This document shows positions 35,118 to 46,312 of a stretch of 64,000 nucleotides of DNA, piece by piece (within the stretch, counting starts at the first letter, position 1; every line of letters begins with the position of its first letter). Below the pieces are notes generated by a model. The model had not been told where the DNA came from. It saw only the letters and a program-made list of their open reading frames with translations, and ran no database searches. The stretch is from Myxococcales bacterium. Its GTDB lineage: Bacteria > Myxococcota_A > Polyangia > Haliangiales > Haliangiaceae. The stretch is taken from NCBI GenBank assembly GCA_016794525.1, contig JAEUJY010000079.1, forward strand, positions 1 through 64,000. The letters run 5' to 3'. The translations under genes and the position numbers were made by a program.

Positions 35118-38048
35118 CTACTCGAACACCATGACCTGCGCGCGCCACGGCTCGGGGCCGGCGAGCCGCTCCGCGGCGACCGCGGCGGCCGGGGTGGCGC
35201 CGGCGGCCAGCCGGGCCCGCAGCGACCCGAAGAACGCGGCGGCCTGCGCGTCGGGGATGGGCACGGCGGCGGCGATCACGGTGCGCGCGCCGGCGGCCAG
35301 GAACGCGTCGGGCAGGCTCCAGCGGCGGTTGACCAGCGACGTCGCGGCGGCGGCGCGGCACGCGGCCAGTACCACCACCGGCGCGGCGGTGAGGCGGGCG
35401 CGGCGCAGGTCGGCGGCGGTGAGCGCGAACCGGCCGTCGGGCTCGGGCGACAGCGCGAGGAACGACGCCTCGGCCTGGCCGAGATCGACCAGGCCGTGGA
35501 CGTGCAGCTCGACGTAGGCCGCGGTGGCCATCGCCGCCAGCACCTGGGTCGGCGTGGCGGCGGCGCCGGCGACGAGCCGATCGCCGGGCCGCTCGATCGC
35601 CTGGACGCCGACGCGCGGCAGGCGCAGCGCGCTCGGCGGCGCCGCGTCGCGGACGATCAGCGCGTCGCCGGGCCGCGCGGCCGGCGGCGCGCCGCGGCCG
35701 AGGAACGACCACGCGGTCGCCGGCGGCAGCAGATCGGCGCGGCCGTGGAGCGGCGGCCGGGCGATCACCCGCACCGCGGCGCAGCCGGCCAGCGCCGCGC
35801 GCAGCGGCGGCGGCACCAGCTCGTCGGCGGTGGCGGTCAGGACCCGGCCGGTGCGGCCGTGGTGGCCGCGCAGCGCGCCGTCGGCGCCGCGGGCCACGGC
35901 GGTGACGCGATCGTCGTCGAGCGACACCGCCAGCAGGCAGCCGCCGGGGTCGGCCAGGCCCAGCTCGGCCAGCGCGTCGGCCAGCGCCTGCGCGTGATCG
36001 CCGCGGGCGCCGGCGTCGTCGACGAGCGAGCTGTAGGCCCAGGCGCGGAACTCGGCCGGGTTGCCGGTGCCGGGCAGCGCGGCGGCGGCGGCGATCGCGG
36101 CGCCGAGCTGGGCGCGGCCGCCGGCGGGATCGTCGGCGATCGCCAGCCGGCCCTGCGCGGCCGCGGCGATCAGCCGGCTCTCGGGATCGCCGGCGGCGGC
36201 CACCCGCGCCAGCGCGTCGGCGGCGCGCGCGCGATCGCCCGCGTCGCCGGTGAAGCGCGCCAGGTCGACGGCGACCATCACGTACGGCGGCGTCGGCGCC
36301 GCGCCGCAGGCGTCGGGCGCGGGCAGCGCGGCGCGGGTCGCGGCCGCGTCGCCGCGCCAGTAGGCGGCGGTCGCGCGCAGCTGGCCGATGAACGTCGCGC
36401 GCTCGCAGTCGTCGGGCGCCGCCGCGCGGGCCTCGTCGAGGTACGCCTGCATCAGCCCGAACCGCGCGCGCATCCGCTCGAGATCGCCGTGGTACGTCAG
36501 CAGCGCGGCCTCGAACACCGGCGTGCCCGACGCGACGAACGCGGCGCGGGCCGCGGCGATCACGGGCGCGGCGTCGGCCAGGCGCAGGCTGTCGAGGTAC
36601 AGGCTGGCCAGATCGCGGCCGAGGCCGCCGCAGCGGTAGGCCACCGTCGCCGGGCACGCGGCCAGCGCGGCGCGCAGCGTCGCCTCGCCGCCGGCCAGGT
36701 CGCCGGCCGCGCGCTGCCGGGCGGCGCGGCCGCGCTCGACGTACATCGTGAACCAGGGATCGCCGTCGGCGCGGGCCAGCGCGGCCAGCCGATCGGCGCG
36801 CGCGTCGGCGGCGCCGGCCAGCACGATCGCGCCGAACGCGAGATCCGCCACCGCCGGCCCGGCGCGGCCCAGCTCGTCGAGGAACGCCGGGATCGCCGCC
36901 GGATCGAGCTGGCCTTGCACCAGCTGCCGGTAGCGCGGCGCGAACCGCGCGCGAACCGCGAAGTCGGCGGCCGCGACGCGCTCGACCGCGCGGCGCGCGC
37001 CGTCGCCGCCGGTGGCGCCGTCGATCGCCGCGGCCAGCGGCGCGAGGGCGCGGGCCGCGTCGGCGCTGGCCGCCACCCGCAGCGCGTCGTGCAGATCGAC
37101 GCGGGCCTCGCCGGGGAACCGCGCCGCCACGTCGGCCGGGATCGGCGCGCCGCCCGCGAGCATCGCGGCCTCGGCGGCCTGGAACGCCGCGTAGGCCGCC
37201 GGCGTCGCCAGCGGGCCGCGCAGGCCGGCGGCCAGCGCGCGCGCCTCGTCGCTCCAGCCCGGCTCGCCCAGCGCCGCGACCGCGTCGAGCTCGGCGGCGG
37301 CGGTGCGCGGCAGGCCGAGGTCGCGCAGCGCCAGCGCGCGGTTCCAGCGCGCGGCCGGCGTCGGCCCCGCGGCCAGCGCACGGTCGGCGGCGTCGAGCGC
37401 GGCGACCGGATCGCCCCCGAGCAGCGCCAGCGCCGCCAGGTCGGTGTCGCGGGCCGGGCCCGCCGGCTGCCGCTCGATCGCCGCGCGCGCGCGGTCGAGA
37501 TCGCGGCTGAGCAAGAGCGCGCCCTCGTACGCCAGCGGCGCGCGGGTCTCGAGCGCCGCCAGCGCCGCCAGCGGGATGGCCTCGCCGACCGCGGCGCCGC
37601 GCTCGACCGCCAGCGGCCGGTGGCGATCGAGCTGCGCGTCGGCCACGCGGATCTCGACCGCGCGGGTCGGCGCCAGCGCCAGCGCCGGCGGCGCGGCCGC
37701 GCGCGGCCCCGGCCGGGTCGCCCACCACAGCGCCAGCGCCGCGGCGGCGGCGATCACCGGCGCGGCGATCCAGGCCCGGCGCCGACGCGGCGCCAGCGGG
37801 ATCACCGGCGCCGGCGGCCGCGGCGCATCGTTCGGGGACGGCTCCGCCACCAGCGGCGGCGTCGCGCGCGGCGGCGCGGCCACCACCGGCGGCTCGCCCG
37901 GCGCCGCGGCGGCCGCGTCGATCGCCATCCACTCGGCGAGCTCGGCCTGGCACGCGGCGCACCCGGCCAGGTGGCGCAGCGCCACCGCCTCCTCGTCGAC
38001 CGCCAGGTCGCCGTCGTAGTAGCGCTGGGTCAGGTCGTGCTCACTCAT
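35118..38048 (-). CDS. Anti-sigma-like zinc finger, transmembrane, repeat and CHAT protease domain protein
   Basis: A 976-residue protein; a GTG nine bases upstream (38057) is an alternative start. Residues 26-33 are HLAGCAAC, the H-x3-C-x2-C pattern of zinc-binding anti-sigma factors. A Pro-rich linker and one membrane helix (about 92-110) follow. About 600 residues of Ala-rich helical repeats (TPR-like) lead to a C-terminal CHAT caspase-like domain with the His in HVHG (about 851) and Cys in VVVLAAC (about 897), followed by LPDAFLAAGARTVIAA. The start overlaps the sigma factor stop by eight bases. The likely role is anti-sigma factor for its upstream neighbour, with the protease as output or release mechanism. 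Confidence 0.88.
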   Translation of the reverse strand: MSEHDLTQRYYDGDLAVDEEAVALRHLAGCAACQAELAEWMAIDAAAAAPGEPPVVAAPPRATPPLVAEPSPNDAPRPPAPVIPLAPRRRRAWIAAPVIAAAAALALWWATRPGPRAAAPPALALAPTRAVEIRVADAQLDRHRPLAVERGAAVGEAIPLAALAALETRAPLAYEGALLLSRDLDRARAAIERQPAGPARDTDLAALALLGGDPVAALDAADRALAAGPTPAARWNRALALRDLGLPRTAAAELDAVAALGEPGWSDEARALAAGLRGPLATPAAYAAFQAAEAAMLAGGAPIPADVAARFPGEARVDLHDALRVAASADAARALAPLAAAIDGATGGDGARRAVERVAAADFAVRARFAPRYRQLVQGQLDPAAIPAFLDELGRAGPAVADLAFGAIVLAGAADARADRLAALARADGDPWFTMYVERGRAARQRAAGDLAGGEATLRAALAACPATVAYRCGGLGRDLASLYLDSLRLADAAPVIAAARAAFVASGTPVFEAALLTYHGDLERMRARFGLMQAYLDEARAAAPDDCERATFIGQLRATAAYWRGDAAATRAALPAPDACGAAPTPPYVMVAVDLARFTGDAGDRARAADALARVAAAGDPESRLIAAAAQGRLAIADDPAGGRAQLGAAIAAAAALPGTGNPAEFRAWAYSSLVDDAGARGDHAQALADALAELGLADPGGCLLAVSLDDDRVTAVARGADGALRGHHGRTGRVLTATADELVPPPLRAALAGCAAVRVIARPPLHGRADLLPPATAWSFLGRGAPPAARPGDALIVRDAAPPSALRLPRVGVQAIERPGDRLVAGAAATPTQVLAAMATAAYVELHVHGLVDLGQAEASFLALSPEPDGRFALTAADLRRARLTAAPVVVLAACRAAAATSLVNRRWSLPDAFLAAGARTVIAAAVPIPDAQAAAFFGSLRARLAAGATPAAAVAAERLAGPEPWRAQVMVFE

Positions 38049-38565
38049 GATCGTCACCGGTGAACATGGCGCGGATCCGCCGCCGCGCGCGCAGGATGCG
38101 GGTGCCGACGGTGTTGCGGGTGACGCCGAGCCGCTCGCTGATCTCCTGGTACGACAGCCCGTCGATCGAGAACAGCCGGAACGCGTCGCGCAGCTCGGGC
38201 GGCAGCGCGTCGATCTTGGCGCGCACGTCCTCGGTCGACAGCCGGTGCCACCACGCCTCGGGCTCGCGCGGCGGCTCGGCCAGCTGCTCCGGTTCGATCG
38301 CCGCGGTCGGGTGCTGGCGTCGCACCATGTCGATGAACCGGTTGTGCATCACCCGCACCAGCCACGCCCGCACCGGCAGCTCGGCCGGGATGCGATCGAC
38401 GTTGGCCACCAGCCGCTCCAGCACGTCCTGGACCAGATCGCCGGGGTCGAGCTGGCCCCGGCACAGGCGGGCGGCCATCGCCTCCAGGAAGCCCCGATGG
38501 TCCCGGACCAGGGCGTCGAGCGCCTCCTGGCGGCGGCGTGCGTCGGCCGCGGGCGAGTCTTCCAT
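38041..38565 (-). CDS. ECF-type RNA polymerase sigma factor
   Basis: A 174-residue sigma factor. Region 2 spans about 17-85 (LDPGDLVQDVLERL and RAWLVRVMHNRFIDMVRRQ) and region 4 about 118-165 (LPPELRDAFRLFSIDGLSYQ, then EISERLGVTRNTVGTRILRA). The ATG at 38565 is the only sensible start, with no in-frame ATG or GTG just upstream. It is translationally coupled to the downstream anti-sigma/CHAT gene. No strong Shine-Dalgarno is seen. The 90-base divergent gap (38566-38655) has a loose ECF-like element on the + strand, GGAAT near 38577 and CGTAGAA about 15 bases on; it is weak. Confidence 0.93.
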   Translation of the reverse strand: MEDSPAADARRRQEALDALVRDHRGFLEAMAARLCRGQLDPGDLVQDVLERLVANVDRIPAELPVRAWLVRVMHNRFIDMVRRQHPTAAIEPEQLAEPPREPEAWWHRLSTEDVRAKIDALPPELRDAFRLFSIDGLSYQEISERLGVTRNTVGTRILRARRRIRAMFTGDDHE

Positions 38566-38655
38566 CGATGTCCAGGGGGAATATTCGCGGCGGTCTGCGT
38601 AGAACGGTGGGCGGCATACCTGCCCCCACTCGATGTTCGCACAGGGAGATAGCCG

Positions 38656-39126
38656 ATGACACGGATCACGACGACTGCGTTGCTGGTGCTGGCGCTCGGT
38701 GCCTGCGCCGAGTCCCCCGACGTCACCACCAGCGCCGAGGCCACGATCGGCAACCACTGCGGCGCCTACACACCCCCCGGCCGCAGCTGGAACGGCGTCG
38801 CCTACAAGGCGCCCTACGGCAAGATCACGCTGGCCCTCGACGTCCAGCCCCAGGCGCCGAACATGGTCCACGTCTACTTCATCGACCGCGCCGGCGACTT
38901 CACCTACGACCACGTCGTGGCCAAGCCGTCGCAGCTCGGCGGCGTCATCACCGCGACCGTGGCGCTCAACCAGGACCTGGCGATCGTCGGCACCGCCACC
39001 GGCCCGCGCCCCGGCGGCAGCGGCCCGCGCCCCGGCCAGGAGGGCATCTACGCGCTCGATCTCGCCGGCGGGATGCCCGATCTGCACGCCGAGGCCGCGG
39101 CGGCCGCCGACGCCTGTCCGCTGTGA
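38656..39126 (+). CDS. Lipoprotein divergent from the ECF sigma operon
   Basis: A 156-residue protein with lipobox LALGAC (Cys about residue 17), an AGGGAG ribosome site, and a compact domain with one cysteine (NHCGAYTPPGRSWNG) and beta strands (ITLALDVQPQ, VHVYFIDRAGDFTYD, VITATVALNQDLAIVG). A short Gly-Pro-Arg-rich stretch comes before the end. I do not recognise the fold. Sharing a 90-base divergent promoter region with the ECF sigma factor makes it a candidate member of that regulon. Confidence 0.72.
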   Translation: MTRITTTALLVLALGACAESPDVTTSAEATIGNHCGAYTPPGRSWNGVAYKAPYGKITLALDVQPQAPNMVHVYFIDRAGDFTYDHVVAKPSQLGGVITATVALNQDLAIVGTATGPRPGGSGPRPGQEGIYALDLAGGMPDLHAEAAAAADACPL

Positions 39127-39216
39127 CGTCGCCGCGCGCGGCCGGGTGAGCAAGGCGATCGTCGTCACGGCTCCTCGGGCCCGGGACGCGCGCCGCCGCC
39201 GATATTCCCGGTCGCG

Positions 39217-40593
39217 TCAGCCCTTCCCGAGCGCCGCCACCACCCACGCCAGCTCGTCGTCGCCCAGCGCGCGCACGTCGAGCCACACCCGGCCGTCGGC
39301 GACCCGCGCGATCACCGGCACCGCCGCGGCGCGCAGCCGCGCGTCGAGCGCGTCGGCCGGGCCGGCCACCACCACCGCCCACGACGCCAGGCTGGCGGTC
39401 GGCATCGCGCCGCCGCCGACCGTCGCCACCGACGGCTCGACGGTGACCGCCGGCCCGCCCGCCGCCGCGATCGCCGCCGCCAGCGCGTCGGCCCGGGCCC
39501 GCAGCGCCGCCGGGTCGGCCTCGAGGCGCGCCACCACCGGCACCTCGCGATCGCGGCCGTCGCGGTACAGCGCCAGCGTCGCGCACAGCGCCGCCAGCGT
39601 CAGCTTGTCGGGACGCAGCGCGCGCATCAGCGGGTGGCTGCGGATCGCCGCGATCGCCGCGGCGCGACCGACCAGGATGCCGGCCTGGGGCCCGCCGAGC
39701 AGCTTGTCGCCCGAGAAGCACACCACGTCGACGCCGCTGGCCACGACCTCGGCCACCGTCGGCTCGGCCGGCAGCCCGGCGGCGTGCTGGCGCGCGCGAT
39801 CGAGCATGCAGCCCGAGCCGAGATCGACCATCGCCGGCAGGCCGCGGCCGTGGGCCAGCGCCGCCAGCTCGGCCTCGCCGACCTCGGCGGTGAAGCCGAC
39901 GATCGCGAAGTTCGAGCGGTGCACCTTGAGCAGCATGCCGGTGCGCTCGCCGATCGCGCGCTCGTAGTCGGCGAGCCGGGTCTTGTTGGTGGTGCCGACC
40001 TCGCGCAAGGTCGCGCCCGACAGCGCCAGGATGTCGGGGATGCGGAACGCGCCGCCGATCTCGACCAGCTCGCCGCGCGACACGATCACCTCGCGCCCGC
40101 CGGCCAGCGCCGCCAGCGCCAGCACCGTCGCCGCGGCGTTGTTGTTGACGACGCACGCGGCCTCGGCGCCGGTCAGCGCGCACAACAGCGCCGCGGCGTG
40201 GGCGTGGCGGCTGCCGCGCGCGCCGGCGGCGAGGTCGTACTCCAGGTTCGACGCGCTGGCCGCGACCTCGACCACCGCCGCGATCGCCGCCGGCGCCAGC
40301 GGCGCGCGCCCGAGGTTGGTGTGGACGATCACGCCGGTGCAGTTGACCACCCGGCGCAGCGGCGGCGTCGCCAGCGCCCGGGCCGCCGCGGCGACCGCCG
40401 CCGGCTCGATCGTCGCCGACGCGCCGGCGTCGGCCAGGATCGCCGCGCGGCGCGCCGCGATCGCCGCGCGCGCCGCCTCGACCACCGCCCACCGCGGCGC
40501 CGCGCCGTCGACCGCGAGCGCGGCGTCGACCAGCTCGTGGACCGCCGGCAACGCGCGCAACCAGTTCGCCGGATCGGCCGTGATGTCCGCCAT
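39217..40593 (-). CDS. selA: L-seryl-tRNA(Sec) selenium transferase (selenocysteine synthase)
   Basis: A 458-residue PLP enzyme, normal for SelA, that converts seryl-tRNA(Sec) to selenocysteyl-tRNA(Sec) using selenophosphate. The PLP lysine lies in [12 protein letters not shown] (about residues 290-301). Conserved segments include [23 protein letters not shown] and [18 protein letters not shown]-like sequence. SelA shows the organism reads UGA as selenocysteine somewhere. No selB, selC or selD is present in this window, although selA and selB are often adjacent. It follows a lipoprotein gene by 42 bases. Confidence 0.94.
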   Translation of the reverse strand: MADITADPANWLRALPAVHELVDAALAVDGAAPRWAVVEAARAAIAARRAAILADAGASATIEPAAVAAAARALATPPLRRVVNCTGVIVHTNLGRAPLAPAAIAAVVEVAASASNLEYDLAAGARGSRHAHAAALLCALTGAEAACVVNNNAAATVLALAALAGGREVIVSRGELVEIGGAFRIPDILALSGATLREVGTTNKTRLADYERAIGERTGMLLKVHRSNFAIVGFTAEVGEAELAALAHGRGLPAMVDLGSGCMLDRARQHAAGLPAEPTVAEVVASGVDVVCFSGDKLLGGPQAGILVGRAAAIAAIRSHPLMRALRPDKLTLAALCATLALYRDGRDREVPVVARLEADPAALRARADALAAAIAAAGGPAVTVEPSVATVGGGAMPTASLASWAVVVAGPADALDARLRAAAVPVIARVADGRVWLDVRALGDDELAWVVAALGKG

Positions 40594-40635
40594 GGCGATG
40601 GTGTCGCCCGTCGCCGCGATCGCGTCAATGCGCGG

Positions 40636-41499
40636 TCACCGACAGATCGGGCCGTCCGGGCGGCCGAGCGCGTCGGTGGTCCAGCGGGCCGGCGCGACGC
40701 CGATGCCGCGCACGGTGATCGTCGCGCGCGGCGGCAGCGCCGGCAGCGTGCACGCGGTCGTCGTCGGGTAGCAGTCGGTGCAGATCGCCGGCGACCGCGG
40801 ATCGTAGGCCACGGCGAGGTCCAGCCCGGCGGCGGTCGCGGTCGCGCGGCAGCCCAGCGTCTCGCCGCACGAGCAGCTCCGGGTCACGCGCACGACGGTC
40901 GCGCCGTCGGGCGTCGCGGTGACGCACGCGGCGACGTCGGCCGCCGCCACCGCGGTCCAGCCCGGCCCCGGCGCCACGTCGACGCCGCCGACGATCAGCG
41001 CCACCGCGTCGACCCGCGCGGCGAGGCGCGCCGCGAACCCCGGGTCGGCGGGATCGGCCGGCGCCCGGCCCAGCTCCTCGAGCCGGTGGCCCAGCCGCGC
41101 CGCCAGCGCGCGCGCCGGCTCCGGCGCGTGGGCGCGCAGCTTCCACAGCGGCAGCTCGACGAACAGCGACGCCAGCGCCGGCGTCGGATCGGGATCGACG
41201 TACCGACACGCGATCCGCGCCAGGTACACCGCCGGCCGCGCCGCGAGGTCGGCGTCGATCGCCGCGGCCGCCGCCGGCCCGACGTGATCGGCCAGCGCCC
41301 GGCCCTGCCCGACCAGCGCGTCGAGGCCGCGGTCCGCCGTCGGGTCGGGCGCGCAGCGATCGGCGCCCGCCGGTGGCGCCGCCGCGGGCGCGTCGCTCGG
41401 CCGCGCCACCGCGTCGGCCGGCGGCCGGCTGGTCGCCGGCGGCGCCCCGCCACACCCCACCACCAGACAGCTCACCACCAGCAGCGCGCGCGTCGTCAT
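40636..41499 (-). CDS. Cys-containing lipoprotein, function unknown
   Basis: A 287-residue protein starting at the ATG at 41499, giving a signal peptide with lipobox LVVGC. A low-complexity Pro/Ala linker follows. The C-terminal part has a Cys cluster ([13 protein letters not shown], then [14 protein letters not shown]), possibly disulfide-linked, and beta strands ([13 protein letters not shown]). The frame stays open far upstream, but that part overlaps the kinase gene on the other strand. It may share a promoter with selA. No family is recognised. Confidence 0.68.
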   Translation of the reverse strand: MTTRALLVVSCLVVGCGGAPPATSRPPADAVARPSDAPAAAPPAGADRCAPDPTADRGLDALVGQGRALADHVGPAAAAAIDADLAARPAVYLARIACRYVDPDPTPALASLFVELPLWKLRAHAPEPARALAARLGHRLEELGRAPADPADPGFAARLAARVDAVALIVGGVDVAPGPGWTAVAAADVAACVTATPDGATVVRVTRSCSCGETLGCRATATAAGLDLAVAYDPRSPAICTDCYPTTTACTLPALPPRATITVRGIGVAPARWTTDALGRPDGPICR

Positions 41500-41556
41500 C
41501 GTGGCTTCCCACGCACCGCCGCCGCGTTCGGTCTGGCCGGCTGCTATCTTCGGTCG

Positions 41557-43770
41557 GTGAACGTCCAGGCGGTCTCGGCGCTGCTGGCCGCGCTGCTGAT
41601 CATGGCGATCGGCGCGTCGGTCCTGCTGCGCGACCGCAGCGCGCGATCGTACGTGTCGTTCGCGACGTTCACGTTCGTGGTGTCGACCTGGCACATCGCG
41701 ACGTTCATCGAGATGGCCACCGACTCGCCGTGGTGGCGGTGGGTCGCGCTGTGGCCGGCCGCGACGATCCCGCCGACCGCGATCGCGTTCTTCCGCCAGT
41801 TCCTCAGCCAGCCGTCGATCGGCGGCCCGCACCGCCCGCCGCGCGTGACGCTGGCGTGGACGCTGCTGGCCTACGCCGGGCTGGTCTACGGCGCGGTCAT
41901 CTACCCGATCCACGAGTCGAACTGGTTCCTCTTGCCGTTCGGCGCCTACGTCTTCGGCGGCCTGTACCGCTGCGTCTACGACATGTACGTGCAGTACCGC
42001 GCGGTGCAGAAGCGCGTCGAGAAGGCGCGCATCCGCTACCTCGCGCTCGGCGGCTTCGTCGCGACGACGCTGGCGCTCACCGACGTGCTGCCGCGGTTCG
42101 GCGTCGCGTGGCCGACCGTCGGCAACGTGCTGTCGATCCTGTACCTGTACTTCATCAGCCAGACCTTGTTCCGCAGCCGGCTGATCGACGTCAACGAGCT
42201 GGTCGGCAAGATGGCCGTGCTGGTGTCGCTGGTGGTGCTCCTGTCGGCGGTCTACTCGCTGCTGCTGTCGTGGGTCGGCGGCGGCCAGCAGGGCATCTAC
42301 CTGTTGAACGCGCTGGTCGCGTCGTTCGTCATCCTGATCCTGTTCGAGCCCGTGCGCAGCCGGCTCGAGAACGGCATCAACCGCTGGCTCCTGCGCCAGC
42401 GCCACGAGATGCGCGGGCGCCTCGAGGCGCTGCGCCGCGAGCTGGCCACCGTCGTCGCGATGCCCGATCTGATCGATCGCGTCGTCACCGCGCTCGAGGA
42501 GTCGCGCCGCGTCACCGACGCCGCGGTGTTCCTGCTCGATCCCGACGGCGCCGGCTTCGATCGCAGCGGCCACTTCGGCGCCCGGCCGCTCGATCGCCTC
42601 GAGGCCGGCGCCGCCCGCGCGTTCGTCGATCGCCTGCGCACCGGCTACCTCGACCTCGACCTGGTCCGCCGCGAGCTGGCCAGCCTGCCGGCCGACGCGC
42701 CCGCCGATCGCCGCGAGGCGCTGGCCGCCACGATCGCCACCTGCGAGCAGCTGACCGCCGGGCTGGTGTTCCCGTTCCTCGGCACCGCCGAGACCGAGCA
42801 GGGGCCGTGGCTGCTCGGCTTCCTGACGATCCGCGACGACCGCGCCGAGGGCGCGTTCGACCTCGACGACGTCGACGTGTTCCGCGCGCTGGCGTCGCAG
42901 GCGGCCCGGGTGATCGAGTCGAGCCAGGCCTACGAGCGGGTCAAGGAGCGCGATCGCCTGGCGGCGCTCGGCGAGATGTCGGCCGGCCTGGCCCACGAGA
43001 TCCGCAACCCGCTGGGCGCGATCAAGGGCGCCGCCCAGCTGCTGGTCGGCCCCGATCGCAAGCCGCTGCCGCTGGGCCCCGAGTCGGCCGAGTTCATCGA
43101 CATCATCCTCGAGGAGGTCGACCGGCTGAACAACGTCGTCAGCCGCTTCCTCGACTACGCCCGCGCCGATCGCGGCGAGGGCGGCCGGCCCCAGCCGATC
43201 GACCTCAACCACGTCGTCAAGAAGGTGGTCACGCTGATCTCGTCGGCGCCCGAGGCCAAGGCGGTCGACGTGCGGGTCCGCTACGACGAGCAGCTGCCCA
43301 AGGTGGTCGCCGATCCCGAGGCGCTGGTGCAGGTGTTCCTCAACCTCGGCCTCAACGCGGTGCAGGCGATGCCCGACGGCGGCACGCTCGAGATCCTGAC
43401 CACCCGCCGCCGCCGGTCGCGGCTCGGCTACGGCCAGTTCGCCGAGGTGCGGCTGCGCGACACCGGCCACGGCATCGCCGCCGACAAGCTGCCCAAGCTG
43501 TTCATCCCGTTCTACACGACCAAGGCCCGCGGCACCGGGCTGGGCCTGGCCATCGCCCAGCGCATCGTCAGCCAGTCCGGCGGCACGATCGAGGTGCGGT
43601 CGACGCCGGGCGCCGGCTCGACGTTCTCGGTGTTCCTGCCGGTCGCGCCCGGCACGCCGGCCCAGGCCACGATCACCGGCCAGATGACCAACCCGCTCCT
43701 GCCGCCGCGCGCCGAGCCCGAGCCCGCCGACGAGACGCCGGTGGTCGACCTGCCGCGCGGGACCGCGTGA
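41557..43770 (+). CDS. Membrane sensor histidine kinase (7TM-like, GAF, HisKA, HATPase)
   Basis: A 737-residue kinase from a GTG start. About seven to eight N-terminal membrane helices (1-270) form a histidine-kinase 7TM-like sensor. A GAF-like domain follows (about 290-455), then HisKA with the phospho-accepting His480 ([13 protein letters not shown]), an N-box in [14 protein letters not shown], and G boxes in DTGHGI and GTGLGLAI. The sequence is typical of NtrB/ZraS-like kinases that pair with sigma-54 activators. The next gene, 76 bases downstream, is such an activator, so they are almost surely a pair. The C-terminal 35 residues are a disordered Pro-rich tail. Confidence 0.92.
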   Translation: MNVQAVSALLAALLIMAIGASVLLRDRSARSYVSFATFTFVVSTWHIATFIEMATDSPWWRWVALWPAATIPPTAIAFFRQFLSQPSIGGPHRPPRVTLAWTLLAYAGLVYGAVIYPIHESNWFLLPFGAYVFGGLYRCVYDMYVQYRAVQKRVEKARIRYLALGGFVATTLALTDVLPRFGVAWPTVGNVLSILYLYFISQTLFRSRLIDVNELVGKMAVLVSLVVLLSAVYSLLLSWVGGGQQGIYLLNALVASFVILILFEPVRSRLENGINRWLLRQRHEMRGRLEALRRELATVVAMPDLIDRVVTALEESRRVTDAAVFLLDPDGAGFDRSGHFGARPLDRLEAGAARAFVDRLRTGYLDLDLVRRELASLPADAPADRREALAATIATCEQLTAGLVFPFLGTAETEQGPWLLGFLTIRDDRAEGAFDLDDVDVFRALASQAARVIESSQAYERVKERDRLAALGEMSAGLAHEIRNPLGAIKGAAQLLVGPDRKPLPLGPESAEFIDIILEEVDRLNNVVSRFLDYARADRGEGGRPQPIDLNHVVKKVVTLISSAPEAKAVDVRVRYDEQLPKVVADPEALVQVFLNLGLNAVQAMPDGGTLEILTTRRRRSRLGYGQFAEVRLRDTGHGIAADKLPKLFIPFYTTKARGTGLGLAIAQRIVSQSGGTIEVRSTPGAGSTFSVFLPVAPGTPAQATITGQMTNPLLPPRAEPEPADETPVVDLPRGTA

Positions 43771-43846
43771 GCGCCCGGCCGCCGCGACGCCGCGACGCCG
43801 CGTCAGGGCTTGCGCCCCCGCCCCCGTGCGATACCGTGCACCCGAC

Positions 43847-45301
<1,455 letters not shown>

Positions 45302-45359
45302 CGATCGCCCCAGATAGTCTTGCTTTCCTTGTGTTCGCCGCCGCGCCACCGTGTGCGGC

Positions 45360-45629
45360 ATGAAGCTCGAACGCCTGTTCCATGTCCTGGTCGTGATGGG
45401 CGGCGCCGGCGCCGCCGGCTGCACCTCCGACGACGATCCCGCCGCGCGCCAGCCGCCGCCGCCCGACGCGCCTCCCAGCGGCGACGGCGACGCCGCCCCG
45501 GCCGAGGCCGACGCCGCCGCCGCCGGCGATCCCTGCTTCTGCGACACCCAGGCGTGCTGCGACCGCAGCCAGGCGCCGGCGATCGTCGCGCCCGGCTTCA
45601 CCTGCTGCTGGTCGACGACGTGCCCGTGA
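45360..45629 (+). CDS. Small Cys-rich lipoprotein
   Basis: An 89-residue protein. The ATG at 45360 gives a signal peptide and lipobox AAGC (Cys about residue 21). A Pro/Ala/Asp linker is followed by a dense cysteine end: [13 protein letters not shown] then [10 protein letters not shown], eight cysteines in about 35 residues. It could be disulfide-knotted or bind metal. Its stop overlaps the GTG start of a ferritin-like gene, so the two are coupled. Confidence 0.7.
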   Translation: MKLERLFHVLVVMGGAGAAGCTSDDDPAARQPPPPDAPPSGDGDAAPAEADAAAAGDPCFCDTQACCDRSQAPAIVAPGFTCCWSTTCP

Positions 45630-46312
45630 CCGCGCCGCGCGCCGCCGCGATCTGGCGTCACCGCCTGGCCATCGAGGGCGAGGCGGCCGGCCACTTCGGG
45701 TGGCTCGCGGGGCGCTTCGCCGCCGCCGGCGATCACGACCTCGCCGCCCGCGCGCAGCAGGCCGCGGCCGACGAGCGCGATCACGCCGCGCGCTGCCAGG
45801 CGGTGATCGCCGCGCTGGGCGGCGATCCGACGCCGCCGGCCGCCGCGCCGCTGCCCGCGCTGGGCCCGACCGCCCGGCCCGCCGCCGATCGCGCGCTCTA
45901 CGCCGCGGTCGCGGTCGGCTGCGTCACCGAGAGCCTGAGCTGCGCGCTCCTGCTGGCGCTGCGCGCCGTCGCCACCCACCCGCAGGTGGTGGCGACCCTC
46001 GACGCGATCGCCCGGGACGAGATCGCCCACGCGCGGCTGGGCTGGGCCGCGCTGGCCCGCGCCGCGGCCCGGGCCGACGTCGGCTGGCTCGGCGCCCACG
46101 TCGACGCGATGCGCGCGGCGGCGGTCGCCGACGAGGTCGCGGCGGTCGCCGGCGACGACGCGCTGGCCGAGCTCGGCGTGCTGCCGCGGGCCGAGGCCGC
46201 CGCGGTCGTGTCCGCCACCTGGGCCACGGTGATCGTGCCGGGCCTCGCCCGCCACGGCGTCATCGCCGGCGCGGCGTCAGCGCCCGCGGCCCGCGCGGCG
46301 GCCGGGCGCTGA
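45626..46312 (+). CDS. Ferritin-like di-iron protein
   Basis: A 228-residue helical protein. Metal-ligand patterns of a ferritin-like four-helix bundle are visible: IEGEAAGHFGW, DERDHAARC, TESLSCAL and DEIAHARLGW, with two ExxH-type pairs. Such proteins oxidise or store iron, or act as oxygenases. The start is taken as GTG at 45626, a GTGA overlap with the lipoprotein stop; a GTG at 45620 is an alternative. The coding end overlaps the convergent LysR gene by 36 bases. Confidence 0.75.
   Translation: MTAPRAAAIWRHRLAIEGEAAGHFGWLAGRFAAAGDHDLAARAQQAAADERDHAARCQAVIAALGGDPTPPAAAPLPALGPTARPAADRALYAAVAVGCVTESLSCALLLALRAVATHPQVVATLDAIARDEIAHARLGWAALARAAARADVGWLGAHVDAMRAAAVADEVAAVAGDDALAELGVLPRAEAAAVVSATWATVIVPGLARHGVIAGAASAPAARAAAGR

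Noticed and set aside
35074-37962. Upstream extension of the MinD-like protein frame across the CHAT gene
   Set aside because: It is out of frame with the clearly domain-bearing CHAT protein and is Arg/Gly-rich; the MinD fold begins at 35073.
38566-38655. A defined ECF promoter in the divergent gap
   Set aside because: GGAAT and CGTAGAA are present but the spacing and match are too loose, and a minus-strand candidate is equally poor; it is mentioned only in the sigma factor entry.
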